A DNA stretch of 64,000 bases from Rhineura floridana (GCF_030035675.1 NC_084482.1:226884943-226948942), one strand, 5' to 3'. Numbered from the stretch's first letter, positions 39,601 to 48,930 are shown. Numbers and translations: made by a program. The notes: a model not told the origin generated them from the sequence alone.

Positions 39601-42600
39601 TCAACAGTCCTTTACAAACGTCTCATAACAATTTTGCAAGCATCCCATCAAAAGAGATAAAAATAATTTTAAAAACTGTACAAAAACACCTTCAACTGAC
39701 TGAAGGTTTGAAAACAATACAACTTAAACACCCAAGGCAGAGACCATCCAGCAGGATGAGCTTGTAGAAACAAAAAGTGTCTCCAGTTGTTTCCGGAAAT
39801 TACAAATAGTGGGTGTCCATTCTTACCCTAAACTAGGGCTCTTGGGTTCACTTGGGGTCATGGGAAGTAAGGATCCCACTGACTCCTTCCCCAACTCTAT
39901 GGTCCACTTCCATTGAAGCAAATACTTCTAACGCTCTCTCCTTCATGCTCCTTCTTCTCTTTCTGCTTAGACCGTGCCTCGTTCCAGGTGCACAGAGAGC
40001 TGCCGCCCTGGACACTCCAAGAAGATTCAGGAAGGGAAGCCGGTTTGTTGCTATGCGTGTGCTGCATGCGCGGAAGGGACCATCTCCACCCAGGAAGGTA
40101 GGCGACCTCAGAGAAGGGCCTTCTCTGGGAGGATGGGGCAAAACTTCAGGCCTGCTGAGCATGATATTTGTCATGAGAGGCTCTCTTGCAGCTCAAACAA
40201 CCATCTTGATTAGTGGGGGTGATGCTTTTTTTGGTCATGGCACCCCATGAATGGAATGCCCTCCCCAGGGATGGCTCATCTGCTGCCAACTACAACATCC
40301 TTCCAGCACCAAGAGAAGACCTCTTTATTTGCCCACCTTCTCAAGCATGTAGATTTATTTATTTATTAGATTTATGTCCCATCCTTCCTCCCAGTAGGAG
40401 CTCAGGGCAGCAAACAAAAGCACTGAAAATGTTCTAAAACATCATAAAAACGGACTTTAAATTTTATTACAACAAAACATCCTTAAAAACATATTAAAAC
40501 AAAACATCTTTAAAAACATATTTTTTAAACAAAGCTTTAGAAACATGTTAAAAAGCAATACCAACAGAGACGAAGACTGGGATAAGGTCTCCACTTAAAA
40601 GGCTTGTTGAAAGAGGAAGGTCTTCAATAGGCACCAAAAAGATAACAGAGATGGCACCTGTCTAATATTTAAAGCAGTCTTTCCCAACCAGTGTGCCTCC
40701 AGATGTTCTTGGACCACAATTCCCATCTTTGCTGACCATTGGCAATGCTGGCTGATGGGTGTTGTGGTCCCAACAACATCTGGAGGCACACTGGTTGGGA
40801 AAGGCTGATTTAAGGGGAGGGAATTCTAAAGGGTAGGTGCAACTACACTAAAGATCTGCTTTCTATGTTGTGTGGAACAGACCTCCTGATAAGATGGTAT
40901 CTGCAGGAGGCCCTCACCTGCAAAGCGCCGTAAGCGGCTGGGTATGTAAGGAGTAAGATGGTCTTTCAGGCCTGGTCTCAAGTAGGATAGGGCTTTGTAC
41001 ACCAAAATTCAAACCGAACTGGCAGGTAACAGGTAGCCAGTGCAATTCTTTCAGCAGCAAGGTGACATGCAAGCTGCAGCAATGACAGCCCCTTATCCAT
41101 CCCACCACCATGTCCAGGCAGTGGTCCAGGGCTTGTATGGCCTCTCCTGATGTTACAGAGATATAGAGCTGGGTATCATCAGCGTACTGCTGACACCTTG
41201 CACCAAATCTCCTGATGACCGCTCCCAAGGGCTTCATATAGATGTTGAATCTGCTTCTGATCCACTCTACAGAATTTTATTTTGTGATTCTTATATTGTT
41301 GTTTTATCAATTGGGCTTGTATATCACCTGGAGAGTTTCAGGCTAAACATCTTTCAAAGACTAATGATAAAGAAATAACTCATAAGAAAGATTAACATAT
41401 CCAAGAGGATATAAGCAGGGCCCTCCTGGATGAGATCAAGCATCCTGTTCTTCAAATGGCCACCAGTGGGATGCCTATGGGAAGCCCACAAAGACATGAG
41501 CATGACATCAGTCTCCCCACTTGTGATCTGCAGCAAGGTTAGAGGCAGTATTGGAGGCAATCTTGGTGGGTCAGGAGACAGTGAATGAGATAAGTATTGA
41601 TTAAACAAACCTGTGGCCTCCTTGAACAATGAATGAACAAGTTTTCCTATCACTGCTATTACTTAAAATGTAACAATGTTGGAGTTAACACATCTGTCAC
41701 TCTTATTTATTAATGTACCACCTGTCATCCAAACGGAGCCCAGGGTGACAGATTTGAACATCACGGGAAGCTGCCTTTACACTAACCCATTGACCCATTT
41801 AACCAACCTCTGTCTGCTCTGACTGGAAGAGGCTCTCAAACCTCTTGGAGAGAAAGCTTTTCTAGCCCTGCTCCCCGCAATCCATTTTTGGAGATAAGGC
41901 CATGGACTGAAACTTGTTCTCAATCAGTGGATTCCTGCCTCTCTCCTTCCTAACAAACCATTGCCGTTTTTTGACCTCTCCCACTTTTAGCCCAAATGTA
42001 AAAGAATACAGACTCCTATAGGTTTAAGACTGATACTGAAGTCATTATCTTTATAGATGGAGACCATTGCACCAAATGTCTGGAAGATCAGCATCCAAAC
42101 AAGGACCAAGATCAGTGTATCCCCAGGATTATCACCTTCCTATCGTATGAAGAATCTTTGGGGATCATCATGGCTTCCTTTGCTCTGTTCATGTCCTTAA
42201 CCACAGGCTTTGTTTTAGGAATATTCATTAAATACCTAGAAACCCCAATAGTTAAAGCCAACAACCGGGACCTCTCCTACATCCTCCTCATCTCCCTCCT
42301 GTTCTCCTTTCTGTCTTCCTTCCTCTTCATTGGCCGGCCAAGGAAATTGACCTGCCTTGTCAGACAAACGGCCTTCAGCATCATCTTCTCAGTTGCCATC
42401 TCTTCTGTGTTGGCAAAAACCATCACTGTGGTGCTGGCCTTCCTGGCCACAAAACCAGGGAACAAAGTGAGGAAATGGCTGGGGAAGAGTCTGGCCAACT
42501 CCATTGTCATTTCCTGTTCCAGTCTCCAAGTTGTCATCTGCACCATCTGGCTGGGGACCTCTCCCCCATTCCCAGACTCTGACATGCACTCACAGCCTGG

Positions 42601-42967
42601 ACATATCATCCTGCAATGCAATGAAGGTTCTGTCGCCATGTTTTATGGTGCCCTTGGCTACATGGGCTTCCTGGCTACCATCTGCTTCACGGTGGCTTTC
42701 CTAGCCAGGAAGCTGCCTGGGGCCTTCAATGAAGCCAAGCTGATCACCTTCAGCATGCTGGTCTTCTGCAGCGTTTGGGTCTCCTTTGTGCCCACCTACC
42801 TGAGCACGAAGGGGAAATACATGGTCGCCGTGCAGGTCTTCTCCATCTTGGCCTCCAGTGCTGGGCTTCTGGGCTGCATCTTCATTCCCAAGTGCTACAT
42901 TATTCTCCTGAGGCCTGATCTGAACACAAAGGGGCACCTGACGAGAAAAACTAAAGATAGCATCTGA
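18956..42967 (+). CDS. Vomeronasal type-2 receptor (V2R26-like), intact six-exon gene
   Basis: Class C GPCR expected on vomeronasal sensory neurons. Exons: 18956-19164, 24705-24996, 29708-30502, 38944-39174, 39971-40097, 42057-42967, total 2,565 nt, 854 residues plus stop. All introns are GT-AG and phases agree at every junction. Residues 1-14 form a signal peptide ([14 protein letters not shown]). Residues about 20-505 are the Venus-flytrap ligand-binding domain (e.g. [42 protein letters not shown]). Residues about 510-575 are the Cys-rich domain ([22 protein letters not shown]). Residues about 586-840 carry seven membrane segments with the family signatures [31 protein letters not shown] and the terminal [13 protein letters not shown]. 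No stop or frameshift is seen. Introns are loaded with transposons, including an antisense Gypsy element in intron 3. Ligand unknown. The call is very secure; the subfamily name rests on general resemblance. Confidence 0.95.
19182..20093 (-). repeat. L2-like LINE 3' region in V2R intron 1 (left part)
   Basis: Starts (in plus view) with an A/T tail and the motif atcccacccttcctccaagg, continues with aatatttaaggggagggaattccacagggtagg. The same family is at 40345-41240. It continues at 23394 after a DNA transposon. Absent from intron 1 of the second V2R unit. Confidence 0.7.
19267..19762. repeat. Unidentified insertion inside the L2-like repeat
   Basis: About 490 bp (cattcattcattggctatcg ...) interrupts the aaaagcact...aaaacag run of the L2-like tail seen uninterrupted at about 21030-21070. 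No family assigned. Confidence 0.45.
20950..21235 (-). repeat. L2-like LINE tail nested in the hAT-like transposon
   Basis: Repeats the tttatttattatttgatttatatcc, cttcctcccagtaggagccc motif family seen at 19190 and 40370. Confidence 0.65.
22615..22735 (+). repeat. L2-type LINE 3' end with (AAAT)n tail
   Basis: gtgaaccgcccagagagaca, then gggcggtatagaaat and an AAAT microsatellite. The classical L2-type terminus of reptiles. Confidence 0.65.
23394..23510 (-). repeat. L2-like LINE (right part)
   Basis: Continuation of 19182-20093 across the DNA transposon: atggtatctgcaggaggccc, paralogous to 40893-40990. From about 23508 the sequence matches intron 1 of the second V2R unit (48697-48890). Confidence 0.7.
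23511..24667. other. V2R intron 1 remainder
   Basis: 23508-23705 matches 48697-48890 downstream of the other exon 1, so it is ancestral V2R intron. The rest has no recognised gene or clear repeat. Confidence 0.6.
24668..24694 (+). repeat. (ATTG)n microsatellite next to the exon 2 acceptor
   Basis: About seven ATTG units end ten bases before exon 2 (24705). The polypyrimidine tract is reduced to TTTTT before GCAG. Confidence 0.9.
24705..24996 (+). CDS. V2R exon 2
   Basis: 292 nt, acceptor ...ATTTTTGCAG, donor GTAAGA. Encodes [19 protein letters not shown] and onward, the hallmark V2R second-exon block. Ends in phase 0 (residue 167). Confidence 0.95.
25000..25850. other. V2R intron 2, unresolved, possible old LTR
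   Basis: About 25120-25520 has an LTR-like look on the minus strand (AATAAAA-type signal, pyrimidine-rich block), but ends and family cannot be fixed. Nothing coding. Confidence 0.3.
25855..26225 (-). repeat. CR1 LINE 3' fragment (minus)
   Basis: Begins in plus view with atcatagaacagtagagttgg and ends in the sequence for [14 protein letters not shown]...MFSLEK-type decayed pol. Standard CR1 terminus. Confidence 0.8.
26305..26960 (+). mobile_element. L2 LINE 3' part, inserted in an RTE fragment
   Basis: Coding remnant ([41 protein letters not shown]) of the L2 pol C terminus and a 3' end gggcggggtagaaataaag. The flanking sequence (ttctggtttaatttg) occurs on both sides at about 26290 and 27070, suggesting a target duplication of some 25 bp within the RTE repeat. 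Confidence 0.8.
26961..27049. repeat. (ATT)n and (TTG)n simple repeats
   Basis: Microsatellite tail behind the L2 3' end. Confidence 0.9.
27050..27960 (-). mobile_element. Bov-B-like LINE, rearranged tandem partial copies
   Basis: Read on the minus strand, VKKTKV...[18 protein letters not shown]...[13 protein letters not shown] is followed by [16 protein letters not shown]...FGHIMRR. The frame then returns to [18 protein letters not shown] and again to [11 protein letters not shown] and [14 protein letters not shown]. One RT-to-C-terminal segment is thus present twice in the same direction with internal deletions. Confidence 0.75.
28415..28610 (-). repeat. Bov-B-like LINE 3' end
   Basis: Plus-view cctccaagtcgactacgact, tatggcgaccctatgaatcag, then the codons of the WIDSIK-type C terminus. 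Same terminus as at 45665-45930. Confidence 0.75.
28855..29610 (-). repeat. Dispersed repeat, inverted partner of 12765-13563
   Basis: Reverse-complement match of the repeat at 12765-13563, e.g. cacttcccaggattcttt, cagttggttcttactgagca, aacttagagggttgttaa. It ends about 100 bp before V2R exon 3. MITE-like, no coding frame. Confidence 0.7.
29708..30502 (+). CDS. V2R exon 3 (core of ligand-binding domain)
   Basis: 795 nt, residues 168-432, phase 0 on both sides. Acceptor ...CTCACCAG, donor GTATGT. Starts LSYGF and ends LQPWQ, the usual V2R exon 3 limits. Confidence 0.95.
30545..30745 (-). repeat. tRNA-Ala-like SINE
   Basis: Minus-orientation copy (head ATAGCTCAGTGGATGAAC, GGTCCCAAGTTGAATCC-like B box) in V2R intron 3. 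Confidence 0.7.
30802..31463. mobile_element. Candidate solo LTR, TGTTG...CAACA
   Basis: A 662-bp unit bounded by TGTTGAG and CCCAACA. It contains an AATAAA-like region near 31383 and a GC-rich first half with a Pro/Glu-rich open frame, an arrangement seen in some reptile LTRs. No matching short target duplication was found at these limits, so the call is tentative. Confidence 0.4.
31600..32260. repeat. Degenerate tandem repeat, unit about 140-165 bp
   Basis: Recurring modules in the same order: a caccatcttgattcaaaatgg block, a catagac..aaacc block, a cctccatctcaggaactgt block, then gtgccaaatttggtgacaat. About four diverged units. No coding signal. Confidence 0.55.
32300..33066. other. V2R intron 3 sequence, no recognised feature
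   Basis: AT-rich intronic sequence. The motif gagctacctgtctgcaattaggcagg around 32710 recurs in diverged form near 32870. No gene. Confidence 0.5.
33072..33700 (-). repeat. Gypsy 3' LTR
   Basis: 629 bp, TGTCAGGCCC...CTCTCGACA in plus view, downstream LTR for the minus-strand element. Confidence 0.95.
38135..38763 (-). repeat. Gypsy 5' LTR
   Basis: 629 bp, upstream LTR and presumed promoter for the minus-strand element. It lies 180 bp before V2R exon 4. Confidence 0.95.
38944..39174 (+). CDS. V2R exon 4
   Basis: 231 nt, residues 433-509, acceptor ...TCATTCTAG, donor GTAGGG. Contains [17 protein letters not shown], typical of V2R exon 4. It starts only 180 bp after the right LTR of the Gypsy insertion. 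Confidence 0.95.
39175..39970. other. V2R intron 4
   Basis: 796 bp. A short dispersed-repeat fragment at about 39390-39480 (ccctccagatgttttggact) and an AT-rich L2-like stretch at about 39580-39800. No gene. Confidence 0.5.
39971..40097 (+). CDS. V2R exon 5 (cysteine-rich linker)
   Basis: 127 nt, acceptor ...TCTGCTTAG, donor GTAGGC, one base of the next codon. Encodes the NCD3G-type cysteine-rich segment with paired CC. Confidence 0.95.
40345..41240 (-). mobile_element. L2-like LINE 3' region in V2R intron 5
   Basis: Minus-strand RT remnant near 41237-41100 ([26 protein letters not shown]-type, containing YADD), followed by the family 3' end. Interrupted by a 133-bp MITE at 40675. Confidence 0.75.
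40675..40807. mobile_element. Palindromic hAT-type MITE, 133 bp
   Basis: Termini CAGTCTTTCCCAACCAGTGT and its near-perfect inverse. Flanked by ATTTAAAG and ATTTAAGG (7 of 8). The unfilled site atttaagg occurs in the paralogous L2-like copy near 20009-20016. Confidence 0.8.
41755..41935 (-). repeat. tRNA-Ala-like SINE fragment
   Basis: Minus orientation, CACGGGAAGCTGCCTTTACA tail end and a decayed head near 41900. Within V2R intron 5. Confidence 0.5.
42057..42967 (+). CDS. V2R exon 6 (seven-transmembrane domain and stop)
   Basis: 911 nt, acceptor ...CTTTATAG, residue 552 to the TGA at 42965-42967. It encodes the end of the Cys-rich domain, all seven membrane helices and a short Lys/Thr-rich tail. 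Confidence 0.95.
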
Positions 42968-43074
42968 TTCTTAAAATAACCTCTTGTATCTTGATCACAG
43001 ATGTCTAGCATAATAATCATAAAACTAATGTTTTGGGGATGCTGTTCTTATGTATTGTAACACACTGTATTGTA

Positions 43075-43290
43075 AGCCCTCATCCCCTCACAGAGCTACA
43101 ATTCCCAGAGTTTCCTGGAAGGAGGAATTGACTGGTAAATCTCTTTGCGAATGGTAGGTCTGCGAGGGAACAGGAAGTTCTCCTAAGAACTCTCACTACT
43201 CCTAGCAAACTATAGTTCTCAGGATTGTTTGATGGAAGTCATGTCCATTTAAAGTGGTATGATACTCCTATAAAGGTAAAGTGTAGATGA
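43075..43290. repeat. Foldback MITE-like repeat downstream of V2R
   Basis: Two inverted copies of a ctacaattcccagagtttcc / actatagttctcaggattg arm, related to the foldback at 13275-13563. The V2R 3' UTR and polyadenylation site were not pinned down before it. Confidence 0.45.
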
Positions 43291-43649
43291 GGCTTTACAG
43301 GAACAAAATGAGCAGGAGTTTTGTTCCACCCCCTTGGAGAGATGTCCTGAGACCCTGTGTACAGCCAGAGCTTCAGGGCTGGGGTTGGAGGTTGGCAACC
43401 CAGAACAAAAAAGACATTGAAGAACACCATATAATAGACAATCTCTGAATTGGGTTCAAGATTGAAACATTGCCTGTTGAACTATTGTAATGGGATTTGT
43501 GTTCTCTGCACGCTAGTGGTGATGCGAACTGTTTAATTTTTATCATTATTATTCTGATAGCTTTCTGCAGTAAGCTTTTGATCTGGGAAGGAAGAATATG
43601 CCAATCTCTGTTCTCCCAATGTCTCACCAAAAGTTTGAGTTCTGCAAGA

Positions 43650-43990
43650 AGCATTTGCCACATTCCAAGCATTTATATGTTTTTTCTCCTGTGTAAATTC
43701 AGTGATGTGATGTTAGGGTTCCCCTCTCACTGAATCTTCTTCCACATTCTGAGCATTTATATGGTTTCTCCACTGTGCAAGTTCTCTGATGTAAAGTTAA
43801 TAATTTGTTTTCAGTAAAGTTTATTCCACACTTTGAGCATTTCAATAGTTTGTCCCTAATGTGTGCTTTGTGATGTTGAGTAAGGCAGCTCCTTTCAGTG
43901 AAGCTCATTCCTCACTTTGAGCACTTCAACTGCTTCTCCCTGCTGTCCAGTCTTTGATGCTTAAGGTAGCTCCTCAGACTGAAACTCTTG
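43650..43990 (-). pseudogene. C2H2 zinc-finger gene remnant
   Basis: On the minus strand CSKCGINFTENKLLTLHQRT, CSECGRRFSERGTLTSHH and decayed neighbours: about four fingers, some lacking a Cys/His pair or broken by stops. No KRAB or start exon. Too short and decayed to encode a protein. Confidence 0.75.
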
Positions 43991-44547
43991 GGCAGCTATA
44001 GTGAATGCACCAGGGGAGCAGGAGACCTGACCTCCTCTCTGAGATATTGGACTGTCCTATAAATCTGTCAACATGCAAACAATATTTGGGTTCGTCTTTC
44101 GCAGTCCAATCCACTCCCTGTGTACCTTGGAAGAATATGGTAACATGTGCCTCTGAGCATATGGGGAGTGGTGGCAACATTTTTGTATGTTTGTTGGTGT
44201 TCTTCTTACTTTGCTTCTTTCCTGTGTTACTAATGTTTCTACAGAGAATCCAACCTAGAAAATTATATTGCTGTTATTATTCATCTTAGAAATCTGTGTC
44301 AAATTTATTTTTATTAATTTCAAAGCCTTTTTATTGTTCAATGTTATATCATGATGAAGGCAGCCTTTTGTGTTTCAAACTGTTTTATTTCGATTTTGGT
44401 TCTATCTTTGTTGTATTTTTATTTTGGGTGGATCTGAAACTGAGGTTTGATGTAAAATCAGACTGATTACAATATGGTGCTACTTAAGCAAAGATTCTAG
44501 CTGTTGGAAAAAACGAACTTGGCCTGCCTAAGCTGGAATCATAGAAT

Positions 44548-44640
44548 AGTATGGCGACCCTATGAATCAGCGACCCCCAACAGCATCTGTGGTGAACCAC
44601 CTTTATCAGATCTTGCAAGTTCAGGTCTGTGGGTTCTAGT
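44548..44640 (-). repeat. Bov-B-like LINE 3' end fragment
   Basis: tatggcgaccctatgaatca followed by the caacagcatctgtggtgaac block, as at 28440 and 45710. Confidence 0.6.
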
Positions 44641-44663
44641 CATCTAGAATCTATCTATTATCT

Positions 44664-45580
44664 AGTCATAGAATCATAGAATAGTAGAGTTGTAAGAGGG
44701 CTATAAGGCCATTAAATCCACCCCCCTGCTCAATGCAGGAATCCAAATCAAAGCATTCCCGACAGATGGCTGTCCAGCTGCCTCTTGAATGCCTCCAGTG
44801 TCGGAGAGCCCACTACCTCTCATGGTAATTGGTTTCATTGTCGTATGGCTCTAACAGTTAGGAAGTTTTTCCTGATGTCCAGTCGAAATCTAGCTTCCTG
44901 AAACTTGAGCCTATTATTCCGTGTCCTGCATTCTGGGACAACCGAGAAGAGATCCCGGCCCTCCTCTGTGTGACAACCTTTCATGTACTTGAAGAGTGCT
45001 ATCCTATCTCCCTTCAGTCTTCTCGTCCCCAGGCTAAACATGCCCAGTTCTTTCAGTCTCTCCTCATAGGGCTTTGTTTCCAGTCCCCTGATCATCTTTG
45101 TTGCCCTCCTCTGAACCTGTTCCAATTTGTCTGCATCTTTCTTGAAGTGCAGAGACCAGAACTGGACGCAGCACTCAAGATGAGGCCTAACCAGTGCTGA
45201 ATAGAGGGGAACTAATACTTCATTCGATTTGGAAACTATACTTCTGTTAATGCAGCCTAATATAGCATTTGCCTTTTTTGCAGCCACATCACACTGTTGG
45301 CTCATATTCAGCTTGTGATCAATGACAATTCCAAGATCCTTCTCACATGCCGTATTGCTGAGCCAAGTATCCTCCGTGTTACAAATGTGCATTTGGTTTC
45401 TTTTTCCGAAGTGTAGAACTTTGCATTTATCCCTGTTGAATTTCATTCTATTGTTTTCAGCCCAATGCTCCAGCCTATCAAGGTCCCTTTGAATTTTGTT
45501 TCTGTCTTCCACGGTATTAGCTATGCCCCACAATTTTGTATCATCTGCAAATGTGATGGTTTTCAAAGTGTTCTAATTTG
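44664..45580 (-). mobile_element. CR1 LINE, 3' part with long coding remnant
   Basis: An open frame at 45566-44835 (243 codons) encodes the CR1 RT C-terminal part: MKTITFADDTKLWG (FADD motif), [49 protein letters not shown]. Then comes the 3' UTR ending atagaatcatagaatagtag in plus view. 5'-truncated; fairly young because 730 nt stay open. Confidence 0.85.
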
Positions 45581-45664
45581 CTATACCTTCTGCAGTTGTT
45601 GCTTCTACACTATCATATTTTATTTCTGATATAACATTTTCTTTTTGTTCTTTTGCTATCATTA

Positions 45665-45930
45665 TCTGTTGTTGTTGTTGTTACGTGCCTCCAAGTCGAT
45701 CATGACTTATGGCGACCCTATGAATCAGCGACCTCCAAGAGCATCTGTCGTGAACCACCCTGCTCAGATCTTGTAAGTTCAGCTCTGTGGCTTCCTTGAT
45801 GGAATCAATCCATCTCTTCTTTGACCTTCCTACTCTTACTTTCATTTCTTTCAGTAGAGATTGTTGCAATTTCTCCCATGGAACAGAGGGTTGTTCCTCT
45901 GCTTCTTCCTCCTTCATCTCTTGTGTTTTT
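45665..45930 (-). mobile_element. Bov-B-like LINE 3' end
   Basis: Minus-strand C terminus RWIDSIKEATELNLQDLSR...[18 protein letters not shown], followed by the ggtcgccataagtca tail and (AAC)n. This tail is the same as that of the Sauria SINEs in the window. Confidence 0.8.
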
Positions 45931-46640
45931 ACTTGTTTTCATGATCCCATTCTTTCCAAATGTCATGTAATTTTCACTTCCTCTCCTTCACACTCCATGC
46001 ACTTTTAGATTAATTGCTTAATTGCACATATCTTTGTAATTTTAATTTTAAATTCATTACATTGCCAGAGTTCATTAAATTACCAAAGTTCTTAAGTGTT
46101 TGCATTCATTAATTATTAGTGGGAAATTAAGCTCATTCAGAGTTCAAATTCATATGATTAGTTTAACTTGAAATCAACAATACAAATTCATCAAGGTAAT
46201 TTCATTCATTTAGTTAAAGTCTTTCCTGGAGTTACAGTATCTTGTTGTAGAATTACTTATACATTTGAACAGCATCTCCAGCAGCCTGCACGGATTGCCT
46301 AATGTTATTATATTATTTCAAACCATTCATTTCAGGGTAAAGGAAACATCAAAACAATGTAAAAGAATAAGTCAATTCTATCTCATCTGTAGACTTTAAA
46401 AAAAAAACAGAATTGATGTGAATGAATACTGATCATTTTCATTTGAGTGATTTCCGTTCCTGGACACAAACAAACATGTAAATTGCTGCAATTTTCATAT
46501 CCACGTCTGCCAGGATCAGGCCTCTCTGTCATTCTGATTGGGGAAGGGGAGACTCTGTCATTGAGATTTTCCTTTGCATCTGAAGGCTTGGCTGGACTTC
46601 TGCCTGATGACTCCTGCCCCTGCAGTTGAGGACACATCCT
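45931..46640. other. AT-rich non-coding stretch
   Basis: 46000-46390 is AT-rich with repeated attaattaaattcatta-like words. No gene or clear repeat family. Confidence 0.5.
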
Positions 46641-46649
46641 CAAAATACC

Positions 46650-46870
46650 CAGCTGATCACTGCATTATGCTGGAGGGGTCGTTCTGCAGATAAAATCCTA
46701 TTAGGGGGTCCATTCTGCACAATGCTGGAATTGAGGCTTCAGTGCTCAATCTCTTGCCTTTTGGAACTCCCTCCCACTGCATATCAGACAGGCAACTTCT
46801 CTGTTGTCTTTGGGGCATCTGCCTGGAAGACAGTCCTCTTTCAACAAACCATCTAAAGTATTTAAAATGG
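46650..46870 (+). repeat. L2-like LINE coding remnant
   Basis: Decayed frame reading SVLNLLPFGTPSHCISDRQL ... ED/FQQTI-type C terminus, similar in layout to the end of the L2 frame at 62640-62780. Confidence 0.45.
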
Positions 46871-46929
46871 TACGACAAATTTTTGAAAATTATGTATGCA
46901 ATTGTGTCAGCTGTTTTTATAGATGTAAC

Positions 46930-47260
46930 TGTTTTATATATGTTTTATTTATTTATTATTTATTTTGTTTCATTTTTAAACCGCCCATAGCGAGTGGCTC
47001 TCTGGGCGGTGTACAAGAAGATTAACATTCAAAGTATCACAATAAAATCAACAATAAACAAAAACAGCAAACAGAAAAATTTAAAATTATAACATTAAAC
47101 GCTAAAATGCTTAAAATGCCTGGGAGCATAGCCAGGTCTTAACCTGGCGCCAAAAAGATAGAAGCGTCGGCGCCAGGCGTACTTCTACGGGGAGGCTGTT
47201 CCACAGTTCGGGGGCCACTACAGAAAATGTTAGTTTCAGGATGTCTCATGGGAAGAAATT
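46930..47260 (-). repeat. LINE (L2/CR1-like) 3' end
   Basis: Plus-view tttaaaccgcccatagcgag, ggcggtgtacaag, then the complement of ggccccCGAACTGTGGAACAG-type C-terminal codons. Confidence 0.6.
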
Positions 47261-47264
47261 AGAA

Positions 47265-47800
47265 GAAGACTGAAGTTACTTGCTTGCTTCCAAAAGTTAC
47301 AGTGAGGGGCAGCAACTTGGATGGCTTTAAAAGACGATTAAATCAATTTGTGGTGACAAGGCTATCAGATGGCTACCTTCTCCCTCCCCAGCTGAGGGCA
47401 AGATGCCCCTCGATACCAGTTGCTGGGAATCACATGCCAGCTTTTCCACCTACTTTGCCCCCCTCACCTCTGCTCTAAGTGACATTTTTGGGGGGACTCC
47501 CTTTACCCGGAATATGAATGCTTTTTAGTTTGCTGTTCTTGTTAGTTTGATTTTTTTTGGTAAATTGTATTGTTTTTATTTGCATTTTGTATTTGTGTGT
47601 AAGCCTCCTTGGGGGCCTGTTTGGGCGAAAGGCAGCCTAGAAATAAAACTTCAGTAACTAAGTAAGGACAGTGCTTTTGCGCTCAGGTCCTGCTTGTGTG
47701 GGCCTCCCATCATGGGCACCTGGTTGGCCACTGTGAGAACAGGATGCTGGACTAGATGACCCCTCTTGGCCTGGTCCAATTCCATCAGGGCTCTTCTGAT
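47265..47800 (+). repeat. CR1-like LINE 3' fragment, disrupted
   Basis: Landmarks gatggctttaaaagacgatt, cgataccagttgctgggaat and ggccactgtgagaacaggatgctggactagatg of a widespread squamate repeat, with an insertion at about 47470-47660 ending in an L2-like aaataaaactt tail. Confidence 0.55.
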
Positions 47801-48139
47801 GCCAATAAAGATCAGGCAAACTCACCTTTTCCCCTCCCTGAATCATGTCAGACTATTGAGTAAACACGTTTTTTCTCCTGCTCTGCACCTGTGCCCATAA
47901 AGTTTCAAGGAACTCGCTTCCCTTTATAATTATCAGAATCATAGTGATTTATTCTCATTCTCCCCAAAGTTCAAGGGATCTCCCATATTGCCTCTGAGAG
48001 CAATTACCTAAACATCGCAATCGAGGGCAGCATGATGTTATTTGCAAAGTTTGGGGTATAAATATCTCAAGTGCCACAGAGTCCTTGGGCAGGTGAAGGG
48101 GGCAGGAATATGCATGTGTACAGCTTAATTAATACACTT

Positions 48140-48320
48140 TTAATAAGAACAGAGGAAACTGTCTTTCACTGAGTCAGGCCATTGGGCCATCAAGCTGAGT
48201 CCTGTCTGCTGCTGCTCTCCAGCCAGGGGACCTTCCCAGACTCACCTGAGAAGCCAACAGGGACTGAACCTGGGACCTTCTGCATGCAAAGCAGGCATTC
48301 TCTCCTGAACGACAGCCCTT
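48140..48320 (-). repeat. tRNA-Ala-like SINE (V2R second unit)
   Basis: Orthologous within the duplication to 18620-18800. Confidence 0.75.
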
Positions 48321-48464
48321 CCCCTCAGTCCCCCTTTAGCCCTGAAGCCAGAGCTGGACCCCCCTTTATTTGTAAACTGCTGCAGCCTCTGCCTAGCAAG
48401 AGTTCTTTGCTGGCAAAGGAATTGAGAGGTGCAGCCACAAGGAGGCTGCAGCAGCAGACCCAGA

Positions 48465-48673
48465 ATGATTGCTCTGCTCCTGTCGCTGCCTCTTGCAACC
48501 TATGGGATGCAGCAGAAGGCAAAATGCCCCTTGAATCTCATCAGGGATCGACATGGTGGTTTGCATTTTTATAGGCCGGGAGACCACCTCATTAGCAGAC
48601 TCATCGCTCCAAAATTTGTTCTGTATCGACATCCCTTCAACTTTTCCAGCACTCCCTTAAACAGGCTTTATTT
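48465..48673 (+). CDS. V2R exon 1 of a second receptor gene, remaining exons not in window
   Basis: A 209-nt exon from ATG to the donor GTAAGTA, the same length and phase as exon 1 of the intact gene. The signal peptide [14 protein letters not shown] is identical; the end diverges (APKFVLYRHPFNFSSTPLN). No exon 2-6 homologue appears between here and base 64000 on the plus strand. The rest either lies beyond the window, pushed away by the duplicated zinc-finger block and LINEs, or is lost. Exon 1 is undamaged, so a gene or very recent pseudogene are both possible. Confidence 0.8.
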
Positions 48674-48930
48674 GTAAGTAATGATGTATGGAGGTATTTC
48701 TGCTTCCTGATGACATTTGCATCCTCCTAATTTACCTGGGTCAGCCTCTATTTCCTGGTATCCCTGTAAATAATTATACCCAGTTCACCAACTAAGGCAG
48801 CATTTAATTTAGTGGCATCAAATACAGCCAGATAATTTGGGTAGAAATATAATTTTAAGGGAAAGACACAAACATCTTCTTTGTTTTTAAACATTCTGAT
48901 TTTATTTATTTATTTATTTAACTTGTATAC

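Larger units (their letters stand above)
47765..48895 (+). repeat. V2R 5' unit, second copy (upstream region, exon 1, part of intron 1)
   Basis: Matches 18225-19175 and, after the L2/hAT insertion present only in the first gene, 23508-23705. Carries the same SINE at 48140-48320. Confidence 0.85.
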
